DNA from: Colocasia esculenta
Lineage: Eukaryota; Streptophyta; Magnoliopsida; Alismatales; Araceae
Assembly: GCA_014218235.1 (NCBI GenBank)
Contig: CM024758.1
Coordinates: 74,472,206 to 74,536,205, forward strand
Direction: 5' to 3'
DNA length: 64,000 bases
Shown: one piece after another, positions 46,601-58,394 of the stretch
Numbering within the stretch: the first letter of the stretch is position 1
Layout: each line of letters starts with the position of its first letter
Notes under the pieces: model-generated
Databases searched by the model: none
Seen by the model: only the letters and a program-made list of their open reading frames with translations
What the model was told of the DNA's origin: nothing
Made by a program: the position numbers and the translations under genes

Positions 46601-47141
46601 TCACTCTATCTAGCTGGTTCATGTATCATGTTTTAACGAGTTTTATTCGCACATGCATATCATGACATTCATCGTGCTTACCTAGTTCTAAACTTTAATC
46701 ACTTATATCATTGCCCGCACATTGAGATATAAATCCTACTGGGCTAGTTTGCTCATCCCCTACTTTTACCCAATCTAGGTGACTATGAGTTCAAGAGGAA
46801 GAGCAAGTCGAGGATGGGAATGCGTCCGAGTGATGAGCGTTCCAATTCTAAGTCTATTATAGTTAGTTTATTTGAGGTTTGAACATGTAGTAGGAAGTGA
46901 GGTATATGTATTTTCCTTTTATTGAGTCTTAGTCCTGTATTAGTTTCCATTTGGAATACAATAAGTTGAGATTTGAATGCAATTTATATTGAGTTCAACA
47001 TTTGGGCCCTATGAGATGTTGTGTTTGTTAAACACTTAGTGTGTGCTAGCTAGAGGCTTATTTGCCGACTGTTCACGTCTCGAGATATCGTCTCGAATTA
47101 TTCCGCATTAATATCCGCTACATATATCTCGGGACGTGACA
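43621..47141 (+). repeat. Element F 5' LTR (start missing)
   Basis: Matches 52032-55576 of the 3' LTR along its whole length and ends CTCGGGACGTGACA. It has a CpG-rich block with GTCGC words at 45180-45375 and the shared modules in plus sense (TTCCGAATCGGTAGAC near 45820, CACATTGAGATATAAATCC near 46718). A GCGTG/CTTG microsatellite lies near 46430-46455. Confidence 0.93.
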
Positions 47142-47147
47142 GTTTAT

Positions 47148-47160
47148 TGGTATCAGAGCC
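47148..47160 (+). other. Element F primer-binding site
   Basis: TGGTATCAGAGCC, six bases after the LTR end, complementary to initiator-Met tRNA. Confidence 0.9.
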
Positions 47161-47371
47161 TAGGAAAACAATAGGATATATGTCTCAGGAATAGAGATAC
47201 CTATGGACCTAGGTCATGAAATTAAATATAGTACCTGGTGAGAATGGTAGAGACTGGGAATATGTTAGAAAATTAAACACTCCTACCCATTGACTTTATA
47301 ATGTATCTAGAGACATTAATTGGTTTCCATCCTTTTCTCAGGAACCCTCATAACTCTTACACTCAACTGCA

Positions 47372-48330
47372 ATGGCTCGCAACCAATGGCAAGCTATGCA
47401 AGAAATAGTAGCTGGATTGACTCAGGCCCTGCAAAATGTGGTTCAGGCTGGAAATCAGGCTGCTGCAGTTAAACGGAGCCGGTGATCTGCACCGTAATTT
47501 TAGGAGTTTGAACCCTCCTCGTTTCTCTGGATCCCCTGATCCGGACGAAGCAGAGAACTGGCAGGAGGAGATAGAAAGGATCTTCCAAGACATGCAATGC
47601 ACTAATAGGGAAAAAGTGGTACTGGCCACTTTTCAATTCACTAAGGTTGCCCGAGCATGGTGGAAGGCACATCGGCCCACCTGCCTAATGTTGGCGAACT
47701 GGAGTGGGCCGATTCCTGGAGATATTCGGGGAAAGTATTTCTCTGAGAGAGTCAAGGAGAATAAGGCAGCGGAGTTTGCCGCACTGAAGCAGAAAGGAAT
47801 GTCCGTGGCTGAGTATGAGGCTCAGTTCGCGCGTCTTGCTGTGTATGCCCCACACGGTGGGAACTGAAAGACTTAAGGCAAATCGTTTCATGGATGGGCT
47901 CAGGCACATGTTCATTGAAAGGCTCGGACCACACACAACATTCAACTTACATTGAGATGGTCCAAGAGCTCAGCTGGTAGAAGACACCATGGCTAAAGTA
48001 GAGGGCATGAGGGGCAAGGACAACTCCAAGCCAGTCTTCGTCAGAAGGAGCACCTAATATTGCTCCAACTTTTCGTAACAACAACAACACCAAGAGGCCG
48101 AATGCCGGAAGAGATGTTGCTGGAGACAAGAGAGTCAAGTGGAAGGTAGTCAGTTGGCTGAAACTGCAATTCTGTGATAACTGGGGCACCGAGCTGAAGA
48201 AATGCTGGAAGAAGCTCGAGGCGTGCTTGAAATGCGGAGGTCATCCACCGTTTTCTGATTGTCTTATGCTGAACCAGCCAGGTAGAGCTCAGAATGTACC
48301 ACGGCGTCAGGGACGCCTTAATGCTGTCAT
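47372..48330 (+). pseudogene. gag: Element F gag
   Basis: Start ATG at 47372 (MARNQWQAMQEIVAGLTQAL). A one-base loss near 47470 shifts the frame; the core continues from 47480 (DLHRNFRSLNPPRFSGSPDP, then EEIERIFQDMQCTNREKV) to EAQFARLAVYAPH near 47850. Further shifts follow before the CCHC knuckles at 48170-48260, the second of which has lost its central spacing; the family pattern is clearer in the second copy at 56600-56720. The copy at 55813 gives an independent reading of the same gene, and most disagreements are single-base indels. Confidence 0.88.
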
Positions 48331-48339
48331 AGAAGTTGA

Positions 48340-51300
48340 CCTACCCGAGGAAGGGGGTATGGTGGAAGGTACCATTTTCATACACTCGCAACCTGCATTT
48401 GTGCTTATGATACTGGAGCTGCATATTCATTTGTTTCCACACATTTGCTGCAACTGTACCTGTCAATTCTATACCCTTGAAATCCAAGAACTTGTAGCCT
48501 CTCCACTAGGCTCAGAATCTGAACTCACTCACTATACTTGCCGAATGTGAAACTATAATTGGGGACACAATATCCCTGCCGACCTTATCTGTTTAGACAT
48601 GAAGGGTTATGATGCCATTTTGGGTGTCGATTGGCTAATTGAATATGATGTCGATGTAAACTGTCGCCGGAGGGTCACTTTTAAAGACCAAACTTTCAAC
48701 TCTATCGCTACTTGGCACCGTTATCACAAACACCCTATCTTGATATCCTCCTTAAAGGCTTCTAAGCTGATCAACCAGGGTTGTGATGCTTTCCTAGTTT
48801 CCGTCTTGGCACTGAAAAGAAGAAACCAACCCTAGAAGACATTCCAATAGCCAGGGACTATCCTGATGTATTTCCAGAGGAATTACCTGGTATAAACCAC
48901 TTGAGCGGGAGGTAAACTTACCATTGAGTTACTCCCTGGGGAAGCCCCTATTTCAAAAGCTCCGTATCGCATGTCCCCTGTTGAATTGCAGGAGTTGAAA
49001 AGATAGATCCAAGAATTGCTAGATCAGGGTTTTATCAGGCCTAGCACATCCCCATGGGGAGCGCCGATGCTATTTGTCAAAAGAAGGACGGGACAATGAG
49101 GCTATGTATTGATTACCGTCAGTTAAACCAGTTGACAATAAAAATAAGTATCCACTGCCCCCCATCGACGAGCTGTTTGACCAGATCTCCGGTGCACAAT
49201 ATTTCTCCAAGATAGATCTAAGATCAGGCTACCATCAACTAAGAATAAAGGAGGATGATATTCACAAGTCTGCATTCCGGAGTAGATATGGTCACTATGA
49301 TTTGTGGTCATGCCGTTTGGTTTAACAAATGCTCCAGCGGCTTTCATGCAACTTATGAACAATATTTACAGACCGTACTTGGACCAGTTTATAGTGGTGT
49401 TCATGATGACATCCTTATTTACTCCAAATCTAAAGAAGAACATGAGGAACATTGAAGGTGCTCTGCAAGTGCTCAGAGATAATCAACTCTATGCTAAACT
49501 TAGTAAGTGCAAATTCTGGATGGACGAAGTGTCCTTTACTTGGTCACATCATATCCAAGGAGGGAATCTCTGTGGACCCATCTAATGTGGAGGCGGTAAG
49601 AACTGGGAAAGGCCGACAACTGTGTCGGAGATTAGAAGCTTATGGTTTTAGCCGGTTATTATCGTCGCTTCATTAAGATTTCTCAAAGATAGCAGTACCA
49701 TTGACCAGGCTTACCAGGAAGAGAATCCATTTGCATGGACTGATGAATGTGAAGAAAGTTTCAGGGCATTGAAAGAGCACCTTACCTCGGCACCCGTACT
49801 GACACTGCCAGTTGCTGGGGGTAGTTTTGAAGTATACACCGATGCATCCGGGATCGGCCTAGGCTGTGTGCTGATGCAAATGGGAAAGTTATATGCTACG
49901 CATCCAGACAATTGAAGAAGCACGAGGATATTATCCTGTACATGATTGGAGCTAGCTGTTGTAGTCTTCGCCTTGAAGATATGGCGTCATTATCTATATG
50001 GTGAGAAATTCATTGTGTTTTCTGACCATAAAAGCTTGAAGTATCTGTTTTCTCAGCAGGACTTGAATATGAGACAGAGGAGGTGTTTGGAGTATCTCAA
50101 AGACTTCGACTTCACGATCCAATATCATCCAGAAAAGCAAATGTTGTGGCAGATGCTCTAAGTAGAAAGCCATGATCACATTGTCAAGTTTAATGGTGGA
50201 TGAATGGAAGTTGTTAGAGGACTTCGCCAAATTAATATTGATGCTGACATCAAAGAGAAGGGATGCCTTGTTGCTAGTGTTAGAGCACACCCTACACTAT
50301 TGGGGACATCACAACACTCCAAGATAATGACCCTATACTTATGGAGATTAAGGCTAATCTAGACCAGAGGCCGGATTTCTCATTAACTGAAGATGGAAGA
50401 CTATTGTTCCGGGATCGAGTCTGTGTACCTGACCATGCGGAGACAAAGAAAATGATCATGATGAGGCTCACAAGACCAAGTATACCCATTCATCCTGGAA
50501 CTACCAAAATGTATCAAGATTTGAAAAGAAGCTTTTGGTGGCCTAATATGAAGAGAGAGGTGGCGGAATATGTCGCCCGATGCTTAACATGTCAAAGGGT
50601 CAAGGTAGAACACTTGCGACCCGCAGGTAAACTCAACCCCTAGAAATCCCAGCATGAAGTGGAAGGCATAGGGATAGACTTTATTTTCGGACTACCCAAA
50701 TCTAGAGGTGGATTCGATGGTATCTCGGTTATAGTCGACCGCTTAACTAAGTCAGCTCACTTCTTGCCAGTGAAGAATAAGTGGTCAGTAGATGTGTTGG
50801 CTGCATTATATGTGAAGGAAATAGTCAGATTACATGGAGTACCAGTGTCTATCGTGTCTGATAGATAGAGACCCTAGGTTTACATCCCACTTTTGGAAAG
50901 GACTGCACTAGTCCTTGGGATCTAAACTAAACTTTAGCACGGCTTTCCATCCACAGACAGATGGTCAGATGAAGAGAACCCACCAGGTGATCGAAGATAT
51001 GCTTAAGCATGTGTCCTAGATTTTGGAGGTAGCTGGCATGACACTTACCTCTGTAGAGTTCGCCTACAATAATAGCTATCAAGCTAGCATTCAAATGGCA
51101 CCATTTGAAGCACTCTAGGCAGGAGTTGTCGATCTCCAATATGCTGGTATGAAGTTGGCGAAAACAAATGCTAGGACTAGAAATGATAAGGGAAACCACA
51201 GAGAAGGTAAGCTTATTAAAGAAAGAATGGCAGTGGCACAGCAAAGACAAAAGGCATATGCAGATAATAGAAGAAGAGACCTGGAGTTTTAGGTTGGGGA

Positions 51301-51710
51301 GCATGTATTCTAAAAGTGTCTCCAGGCCGTGGGATTAGGCGTTTGGCATTAAAGGCAAGTTGTCACCAAGGTTTGTCGGGCCCTTTCAAATCCTTTAAAG
51401 AGTCGGCGAGGTGGCATATCGTCTCGCTTTACCACCACAAATGGATGGAATACACAGTGTGTTCCACATATCCATGTTGGAAAAGTATGTACGATCCGTG
51501 GCATGTCTAGATTGAACTCTTTGAATTCAACAAAGAGGAACCTATCAGAGAACCCAGTTAAGATCGTGGACCGGAACTGCGCCAACTAAGGACAACGTCA
51601 TCCACTAGTAAGGGTTAGATGGAATCAACGCATAGATGAAGATGACACGGGGAACCGAGGAAGCAATGCGCAAAAGATACCCGAGCTATTCACAAGTAAG
51701 TACACCTCAC
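48340..51710 (+). pseudogene. pol: Element F pol: protease to chromodomain-like tail
   Basis: Protease: DTG codons at 48409-48417 in a frame offset from the upstream one; later block GYDAILGVDWL at 48602. RT at 48870-49680: PYRMSPVEL-like at 48960, SGYHQLRI near 49225, MPFGLTNAPAAFMQL near 49310, catalytic FxDD near 49400 split by a shift, and an in-frame TAG at an expected CAG near 49004. RNase H at 49740-50161 (DASGIGLGC, HKSLKYLFSQQDLN). Integrase: zinc-binding HPGTTKMYQDLKR and CLTCQRVK at 50490-50620, core GIDFIFGLPKS at 50665 and VSIVSD at 50845 with a TAG just after, later FAYNNS near 51060. The tail at 51560-51700 is chromodomain-like (VRWNQRI, then YPELF after shifts). Order and motifs are those of a Tekay-like chromovirus; the copy is inactive as written. 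Confidence 0.9.
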
Positions 51711-51756
51711 TTGTACAATAACTTTCTATACATGAATTTGGGGACCAAATTCTCTT

Positions 51757-51767
51757 AAGTGGGGGGG
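51757..51767 (+). other. Element F polypurine tract
   Basis: AAGTGGGGGGG directly before the 3' LTR; the preceding CCAAATTCTCTT matches the equivalent place in E and G. Confidence 0.88.
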
Positions 51768-54700
51768 TGTGCACCCCAGAAATTTAACTATATAAAAATT
51801 CAATAAATGGAATAAATAATTTCCATAATATAAGTATTTAAAAACATACGAATCATTATCATATGTGCTAAAAACATCGAAAAAATTCGTAAAAAATATA
51901 AATCACCCCAAACATTATTACTAAATTTCCACAGGAAATTTTTGCCAATAAAATCAGATTAGGCAAGTTTAAAGTGTTTTGCGAATTATTATCGTAATTC
52001 ATAAATAAGTTGAAAAATCATTATCACACGTACTTGGATGAGTCAGAAAATTAAATAAAATCATAAACGACTTCAAATAATATCTTCTAATGACCCATCA
52101 CGAAATTTGGGTCAATAAAAATACTTTGGATAGGTTTAAGAGTTATTGTGACCGATTATCCAAAATAGGAAACAAGTCCGAAGTCGTTAACACGAAATAC
52201 GACGCAATCACAATTAATAAATAAATGTTGGAAGACTTCTAACATTATATGTTAATGACTCAATATCATAATTGGGCAATGGACACATATGCCAAAAATC
52301 AAATGAAGCAAGAAAATGTATAGAATTCGCACTTTATTAAACTGAAATTAGAAAGAGGTAATTAGAGTTGAATTGAGAAGAGATCTTGCATTCTGGCAAC
52401 CCAATTCGTGCTTAACTATGGTGGGAGGTTTCCTAAAGCCTCACACACTCAAATGGAGGAAGAAATCCTCAAAATAGGAAACTAGTATGTCAAACTGCAA
52501 CTCTTCTTTCCTAGTTACAATAGGACTCCTAACACCATGGATGCTTAATACTCTTCACCAAACCCTTAGGGACGAGTTTACATCTTGTTGGGGTCGTGGG
52601 GGGAGTTCTTGGCGGCTGGGGAGTAGGAGATCGTCCACACCAAGCCGTTCTTCTTCCCCTTCTCATCTGTTGCGACCTGCACAAATCGTCCACTTGAAGT
52701 TGACCAAAGGTGAGTCAAACCATAACCAAACCTTGCAAGGACTATACCCCTGGAAATAGGGTCAAGTCTACGTTCTAACCCAAGTGGAATGCCCAATTCA
52801 TGCAGTATACACAGAGTATTAAGTGTTTTCCTCCAAGTGGTCTGACACAGGTTTTCTGGAAAACGGACTTCTTTAACCTAGAAGGTAGGATTTCTCAGGC
52901 CAAACCTTAACATATCCTATACCAATGTGTAGAGCATCAAGTTAAATTTCGTTTCCCACTGGGTTTCATCTAATTTCAATTAGTAGATTTTGAATTATAA
53001 GTGTTTTGCCAAAGTCGCGCACTGTTAAGGCTTTTCCCGTTCTTTATATGTTGCATATGTTGCATGTGATTCAAGACCGAATTAGAGAAAACCCACAACA
53101 TGAAATGTTTTCTACTAGTTGTCCTCGTCATGTTTTATGTTTGAACGCTTTGTCTAAATATCATTAGTTAGAGAGTTATAAGTAGGTATGAGGGTCGCTG
53201 CATGATACTGTGTTTTCGGGTTGCACTTGGTTTTTACGTTGTGTTGATTTATCACGCATCTCTAGTCATTAAAATTTTAAAAATCATAGTACGCATATAT
53301 TTCATGTTCCCTACAACTTTCATGATGAGACTTTTGTCCTAAAAGGCCTAATTATTCCGGCATCATACCTGCAAAGTAAATCTTGCATTAACTGTTCACA
53401 GTCTCTATACCTCATGTTGGACTTGATTAAAGCCTATCGAGACCATCATTTATTTTCTAATTCCGATTTAATGGAAGCCCCTTGCATGTCTAGGTTGGTT
53501 AAAACTATTTTCGTTATTTTTCATGTACTGTCATTTTGTTCTCTATTTTTGAAGCACCTTGTGTCAATATAAGGCAGTCCTAGACCGCATCCATGAACAT
53601 TCTTTTCTCTCGGATTCAGGCGCAGACCCTGTGAACGTGATTGCCCGATAGGCCACGTTCTGTGGTCTTGTCGCGACAGCAAACCCGTCGCGTTCTGAAT
53701 GCGACGAGCGCCCCGTCGCTATCTCCTACCTGTTCTGACTGCCTTGTCGCGTTCTTCACATCCCCTTGTCGCATTCTGATCTGACACCGTCGCGACCTTT
53801 ACAAGTGTCCGCCGTGATCTCAGGATTTTTACATGAAACCACTTATTTCTTGAAAATCTTACCGCTATACCTGATGTCTATTTAAATATGATATTGTAGT
53901 GTAATTCACCTGTCTTAGGTCTATCATTGCTGATTGTTATTTTAATGGCTTAAAGTGGTAAACCCATTTAAAAAGCTTTAATTACACGAATACTATTCTA
54001 ATTGCTTCGTAATGACGTGATCATTCATGCTACTTATGATATAATCTTCCTACTGGTCTACCATGTTTAAATGATATTGTTATATTAAAATCTTGCAAAC
54101 CATGATAGTTAAAGTGCATAGTTTTATTCCATGTCATATTATTAAGTGTTTTCCGAGTGTTTAAACCGATGGTTGTGGATTGAGACACGCGTACATCACT
54201 ACCACTTACGTCTAGGTAGCCCTTTCTTGAGAATTTGAAGCTCTCTACTACGGTCATTCCGAATCGGTAGACTAGAAACCTTTTCTCCAAGGCCTCAGTA
54301 ATCTCCTCTGACCATGGATTCCACATGGCGACGAGGGTGGTTTGACCATTGAAGTTCCCTGGAGATAGCGTGCACTTCCTTTCTCTTTTTGTTCTCGTAA
54401 GTGTATTTACAATCTAGACTAAAGCCTTAATGTAAAGATTGAACTAATATAAATCGTACTGTTATGCTGCCGAATTTATCTCTTGACCACTGTTATATGC
54501 AATCATGTTCACATTACTTATTTCATCATCATCATGAACAGACATTATACATGCTTACTTTTAAAAATCTCGTTGGCCATTATTAATGACTGTGGTTATC
54601 TACATTTAAAATTTAAGTGAGATGCTGACCGGGCACGGCGAGTGTCCAAGGGCTCCATTCTAGCCCCAATGACGGAGAGTCCTAAATATACTGTTACCAT

Positions 54701-55576
54701 GGGGTATAATGATTACTGGCGTTGCATCTGCGCTGGGAGTCGTGCGTGCGTGTTGAATGATAGATACAAAAACCACATATACGTGTCCTGGTGTACATTC
54801 TTGATGGATCTTTTCTTGGTGTACATTAGTGTCTACGTGCCTGATTACTGTTACATTATCGTGCTCGTGCGTGCTTGCTTGCTTGCGTGATATGGCCATC
54901 CTGCTTTATTGCAATTAGTGATATCTTGCGTTCTTGAAAGCTATTGACATCAAATGAAATCTTGCGTGCTTGTACAAAGTGATCTATTGCTAGTTCTATC
55001 TTGTTATATCCGTCTAGATCATGTTCTATCATGATCACTCTATCTAGGTGGTTATGTATCATGATTTAAACATGTTATATCGCACATGCATATCATGACA
55101 TTCATCGTGCTTACCTAGTTCTAAATGTTAATCACTTATATCATTGCTCGCACATTGAGATATAAATCCTACTGGGCTAGTTGCTCATCACCTACTTTTA
55201 CCCAATCTAGGTGACTATGAAGTTCAAGAGGAAGAGCAATTCGAGGATGGGAATGCGTCGAGAGTGATGAGCGTTCCAATTATGAGTCTATCTATAGTCA
55301 GTTATTTTGAGTGTTAGAACAATGTAGTAGGAAGTGAGGTATTATGTAATTCCCTTTATTGAGTCTTAGTCCTGTATTAGTTTCCATTTTGAATACAATA
55401 AGTGAGATTTGAATGCAAATTATATGAGTTCAACATTTGGGCCCTATGATGATGTGTGTTGTTAAACACTTAGTGTGTGCTAGCTAGAGGCTTATTTTTC
55501 GACTGTTCACGTCTCGAGATATCGTCTCGAATTATTCTGCATTACATATCTACTGCGTAATTCTCGGGACGTGACA
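51768..55576 (+). repeat. Element F 3' LTR, shared with next copy
   Basis: 3.8 kb, TGTGCACCCCAGAAATTTAA to CTCGGGACGTGACA. It is followed at once by a primer site and gag leader, so it is also the 5' LTR of the second copy. CpG-rich block at 53620-53820; modules near 54255 and 55155. The minus ORF at 54660-54899 recurs in the 5' LTR only because the LTRs are duplicates. Confidence 0.93.
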
Positions 55577-55582
55577 GTTTAG

Positions 55583-55595
55583 TGGTATCAGATCC
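55583..55595 (+). other. Primer-binding site of second F copy
   Basis: TGGTATCAGATCC, one mismatch from the F primer site (GAGCC changed to GATCC), six bases after the LTR end. Confidence 0.8.
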
Positions 55596-55812
55596 TAGGA
55601 AAACCAAATAGGATATATGTCTCAGGAATAAGAGATACTATGGAACGTAGGTCATAGAATTAAATATAGTACCTGGTGAGAAGGTTAGAGACTGGGAATA
55701 TGTTAGAAAGAATTAAACACTCCTACTCATTGACTTTTATAATGTATCTAGAGACATTAATTGGTTTCCATCCTTTTCTCAGGAACCCTCATAACTCTTA
55801 CACTCAACTGCA

Positions 55813-56797
55813 ATGGCTCACAACCAATGGCAAGCTATGCAAGAAACAGTAGCTGTATGACTCAGGCCCTGCAAAATGTGGTTCAGGCTGGAAATCAGGC
55901 TGCTGCAGTTGAAACGGAGCCGATGATCTGCACCGCAATTTTAGGAGTTTGAACCCTCCTCGTTTCTCTGGATCCCCTGATCCGGACGAAGCAGAGAACT
56001 GGCAGGAGGAGATAGAAAGGATCTTCCATGACATGCAATGCACTAATAGGGAAAAAGTGGTACTGGCCGCTTTTCAATTCACTAAGGATGCCCGAGCATG
56101 GTGGAAGGCCACATCGGCCCTCCTGCCTAATGTTGGCGAACTGGAGTGGGCCGGATTCCTGGAGATATTCTAGGGAAAGTATTTCTCTGAGAGAGTCAAG
56201 GAGAAGAAGGCAGCGGAGTTTGTCGCATTGAAGCAGAAAGGAATGTCAGTGGCTGAGTATGAGGCTCAGTTCGCGCGTCTTGCTGTGTATGCCCCACACT
56301 TGGTGGCAACTGAAAGACTTAAGGCAAATCGGTTCATGGATGGGCTCAGGCCCATGTTCATTGAAAGGCTCGGACCACACAACATTCAAACTTACATTGA
56401 GATGGTCCAAAGAGCTCAACTGGTAGAAGACACCATGGCCAAGTAGAGGGCATGAGGGGCAAGGACAACTCCAAGCGGTCTTCGCAAGAAGGGAGCACCT
56501 AATATTGCTCCAACTTTTCATAACAACAACGTCAACAACAACAACAAGAGGCTGAATGCGGAAGAGATGTTGCTGGAGACAAGAGAGTCAAAGTGGAAGG
56601 TAGGCAGTTGGCTGAAAACTGCAAATTCTGTGATAAACGGGGGCACCGAGCTGAAGAATGCTGGAAGAAGCTCGGGGCGTGCTTGAAATGCGGAGGTCGT
56701 GACCACCGTATTCCTGATTGTCCTATGCTGAAGGACCAGCCAGGTAGAGCTCAGAATGTACCACGTCGTCAGGGACGCTTAATGCTGTCATAGAAGC
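55813..56797 (+). pseudogene. gag: Second F-type gag, cut by element G
   Basis: ATG at 55813 (MAHNQWQAMQETVA), shifts near 55856, then the gag core at 55949-56173 (NPPRFSGSPDPDEAENWQ) and 56228-56446 (EYEAQFARLAVYAPHLVATE, ending EDTMAK), and two intact CCHC knuckles at 56600-56720: CKFCDKRGHRAEEC and CLKCGGRDHRIPDC. The sequence stops at 56797, at the position matching about 48337 in the first copy, where the LTR of G begins. A TAG near 56172 interrupts the core. Confidence 0.9.
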
Positions 56798-58266
56798 TGT
56801 CACGCCCCGACACGGAATATCGGAGCGCGAAGGCAGTTGCAAGAAAAAGGTTATAGAGAAAATACTAGACATCAAACCATTGCACATTGAATGATACTAA
56901 AGAAAATCTTTCTCATTAATAACTTTTCAAATGCCTAGTTACAACCACTATATCAGAGCCATTCTATAGGCCCCAATTACATTGCAATAAAAGGAAATAA
57001 CTAACTACAACTCTAAGATAACATAATGACTCGAGGGTACTCCTGGCTTCACTCTTGGTCATTCTCTTCCTCATGAGTGTATGTGTCATCCTCGGTCTCA
57101 CCTGAGAACACAACATCAAATAACGTAGGGTGAGCGATAACGCCCAATAGGACTTAAATCTCAGGATCAAGCATGCTTTAAGTGATTTATGTCTTATAAA
57201 GTAGGATAACTAGAGAGAATAGCGAGAACAATATAGAAATTACTGGTACACGATAACGAGGGACAATAGCACAATGCACGAGAGTATAGCACGAAAAGTT
57301 TGATATCGGATTGGCCATATAATAAGATAACAAGTAAAGTTGCACTACAGTGCACAAGTCACGATAGCAAGTGTTGGTCGATATTCATTCAACCACGAGA
57401 TTCAAGTAAACCAATAATTACTGTTTGATTAATTGATTGTCATAGATCAAATCTTGCGTGTTCATGCATCAGGTGTATGCCATCACCCAGATCATTAGAC
57501 CCCCACGAGTTATAGCCTTTCAGGTGCTCCTCCCAAGGACAAGACCGGGCACTTATAATGTTGCCTAGCATAGTCATGTTTTTATCGTAGACAATCATTT
57601 AATGGCCAAATAGAGTACCAAGAAATAGATGAGAGTACTAGATGAATAGACGAGATAGTAGAGTGAACGTGAATAGATGAGCGAGTAGAGTATAGATGAG
57701 GGCTAAGGGACAATGCACGTAACTCTTCGAGTAAACAGGCGATAGTAACAGTTGCACACACGCGCACATGGTGTTGGCAGTCAGGTGGAACTCACGACCC
57801 TACCACTGGCCTTGTTATGCACAGGTCCAGAGGTCCGGCGTGATTTAAGACGAGAGTGAATATCTAATAGCCTTTGGATCATATAGATCCCTAAAGGGTA
57901 TCATAGGTATTAGGGTACAACCGCTCGTCGACCATGTGGGAATCCATGGACAGAGGAGACTTACGGAGGCCTTGTGCAAGAGTTCACTAGTCTGGCGAAA
58001 GGAATATCCAACGGAGAGTTCACCACAAGCCAAGTAAAGTGTGTATATAAAAACAGGTGCTCTCGCGTTCTAGAGGAATTCTAGACAGCGGAGCGTCGAT
58101 ATCGGTATATAAGCAACGCAAGAGACGAATACAAGTCCTTTAAAATAGGGCAATTAATATGCTTTATTGCAATAATTACCAGATACTTTATGAGATATTT
58201 TATGCCCGATTTCAACCATATATGGATGGTTCGTTTGTGTGCATGTGTAAGAGAATTCATAAATAG

Positions 58267-58394
58267 AAAAGAAGTCATGAATATGTATTTTAAAGCATTC
58301 AATATAGCTCCAATTTAAAACAGGTGTTTTACTGCGTGTATGACTGTTAAAAGAAGTCATGAATATGTATTTTAAAGCATTCAATATAGCTCCA
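58267..58394. repeat. 46-bp exact direct repeat, 82 bp apart
   Basis: The segment 58267-58312, from AAAAGAAGTCATGAATATG to AATATAGCTCCA, recurs without a change at 58349-58394. The spacer is 36 bp. Identity suggests a recent local duplication within the G LTR, or a consensus artefact. Confidence 0.95.

Larger units (their letters stand above)
43621..55576 (+). mobile_element. Element F: Tekay-like Ty3/gypsy retrotransposon
   Basis: Plus-strand element with 5' LTR (start lost in the gap), primer site, gag, protease, RT, RNase H, integrase, chromodomain-like tail, polypurine tract and full 3' LTR. Its 3.8-kb LTR is the longest here. The 3' LTR is followed by another F primer site and gag rather than by flanking DNA, so target duplications cannot be checked. 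Frames are broken mostly by single-base indels. Confidence 0.92.

Noticed and set aside
46259..54899. Minus-strand ORF of about 70-80 codons conserved at 46259-46465 and 54660-54899
   Set aside because: Both lie in the two LTRs of element F, so conservation follows from LTR duplication; no domain or coding bias was seen.
57061..58033. Minus-strand ORFs inside the G LTR
   Set aside because: Short, without domains, and within a noncoding LTR with recognised modules.
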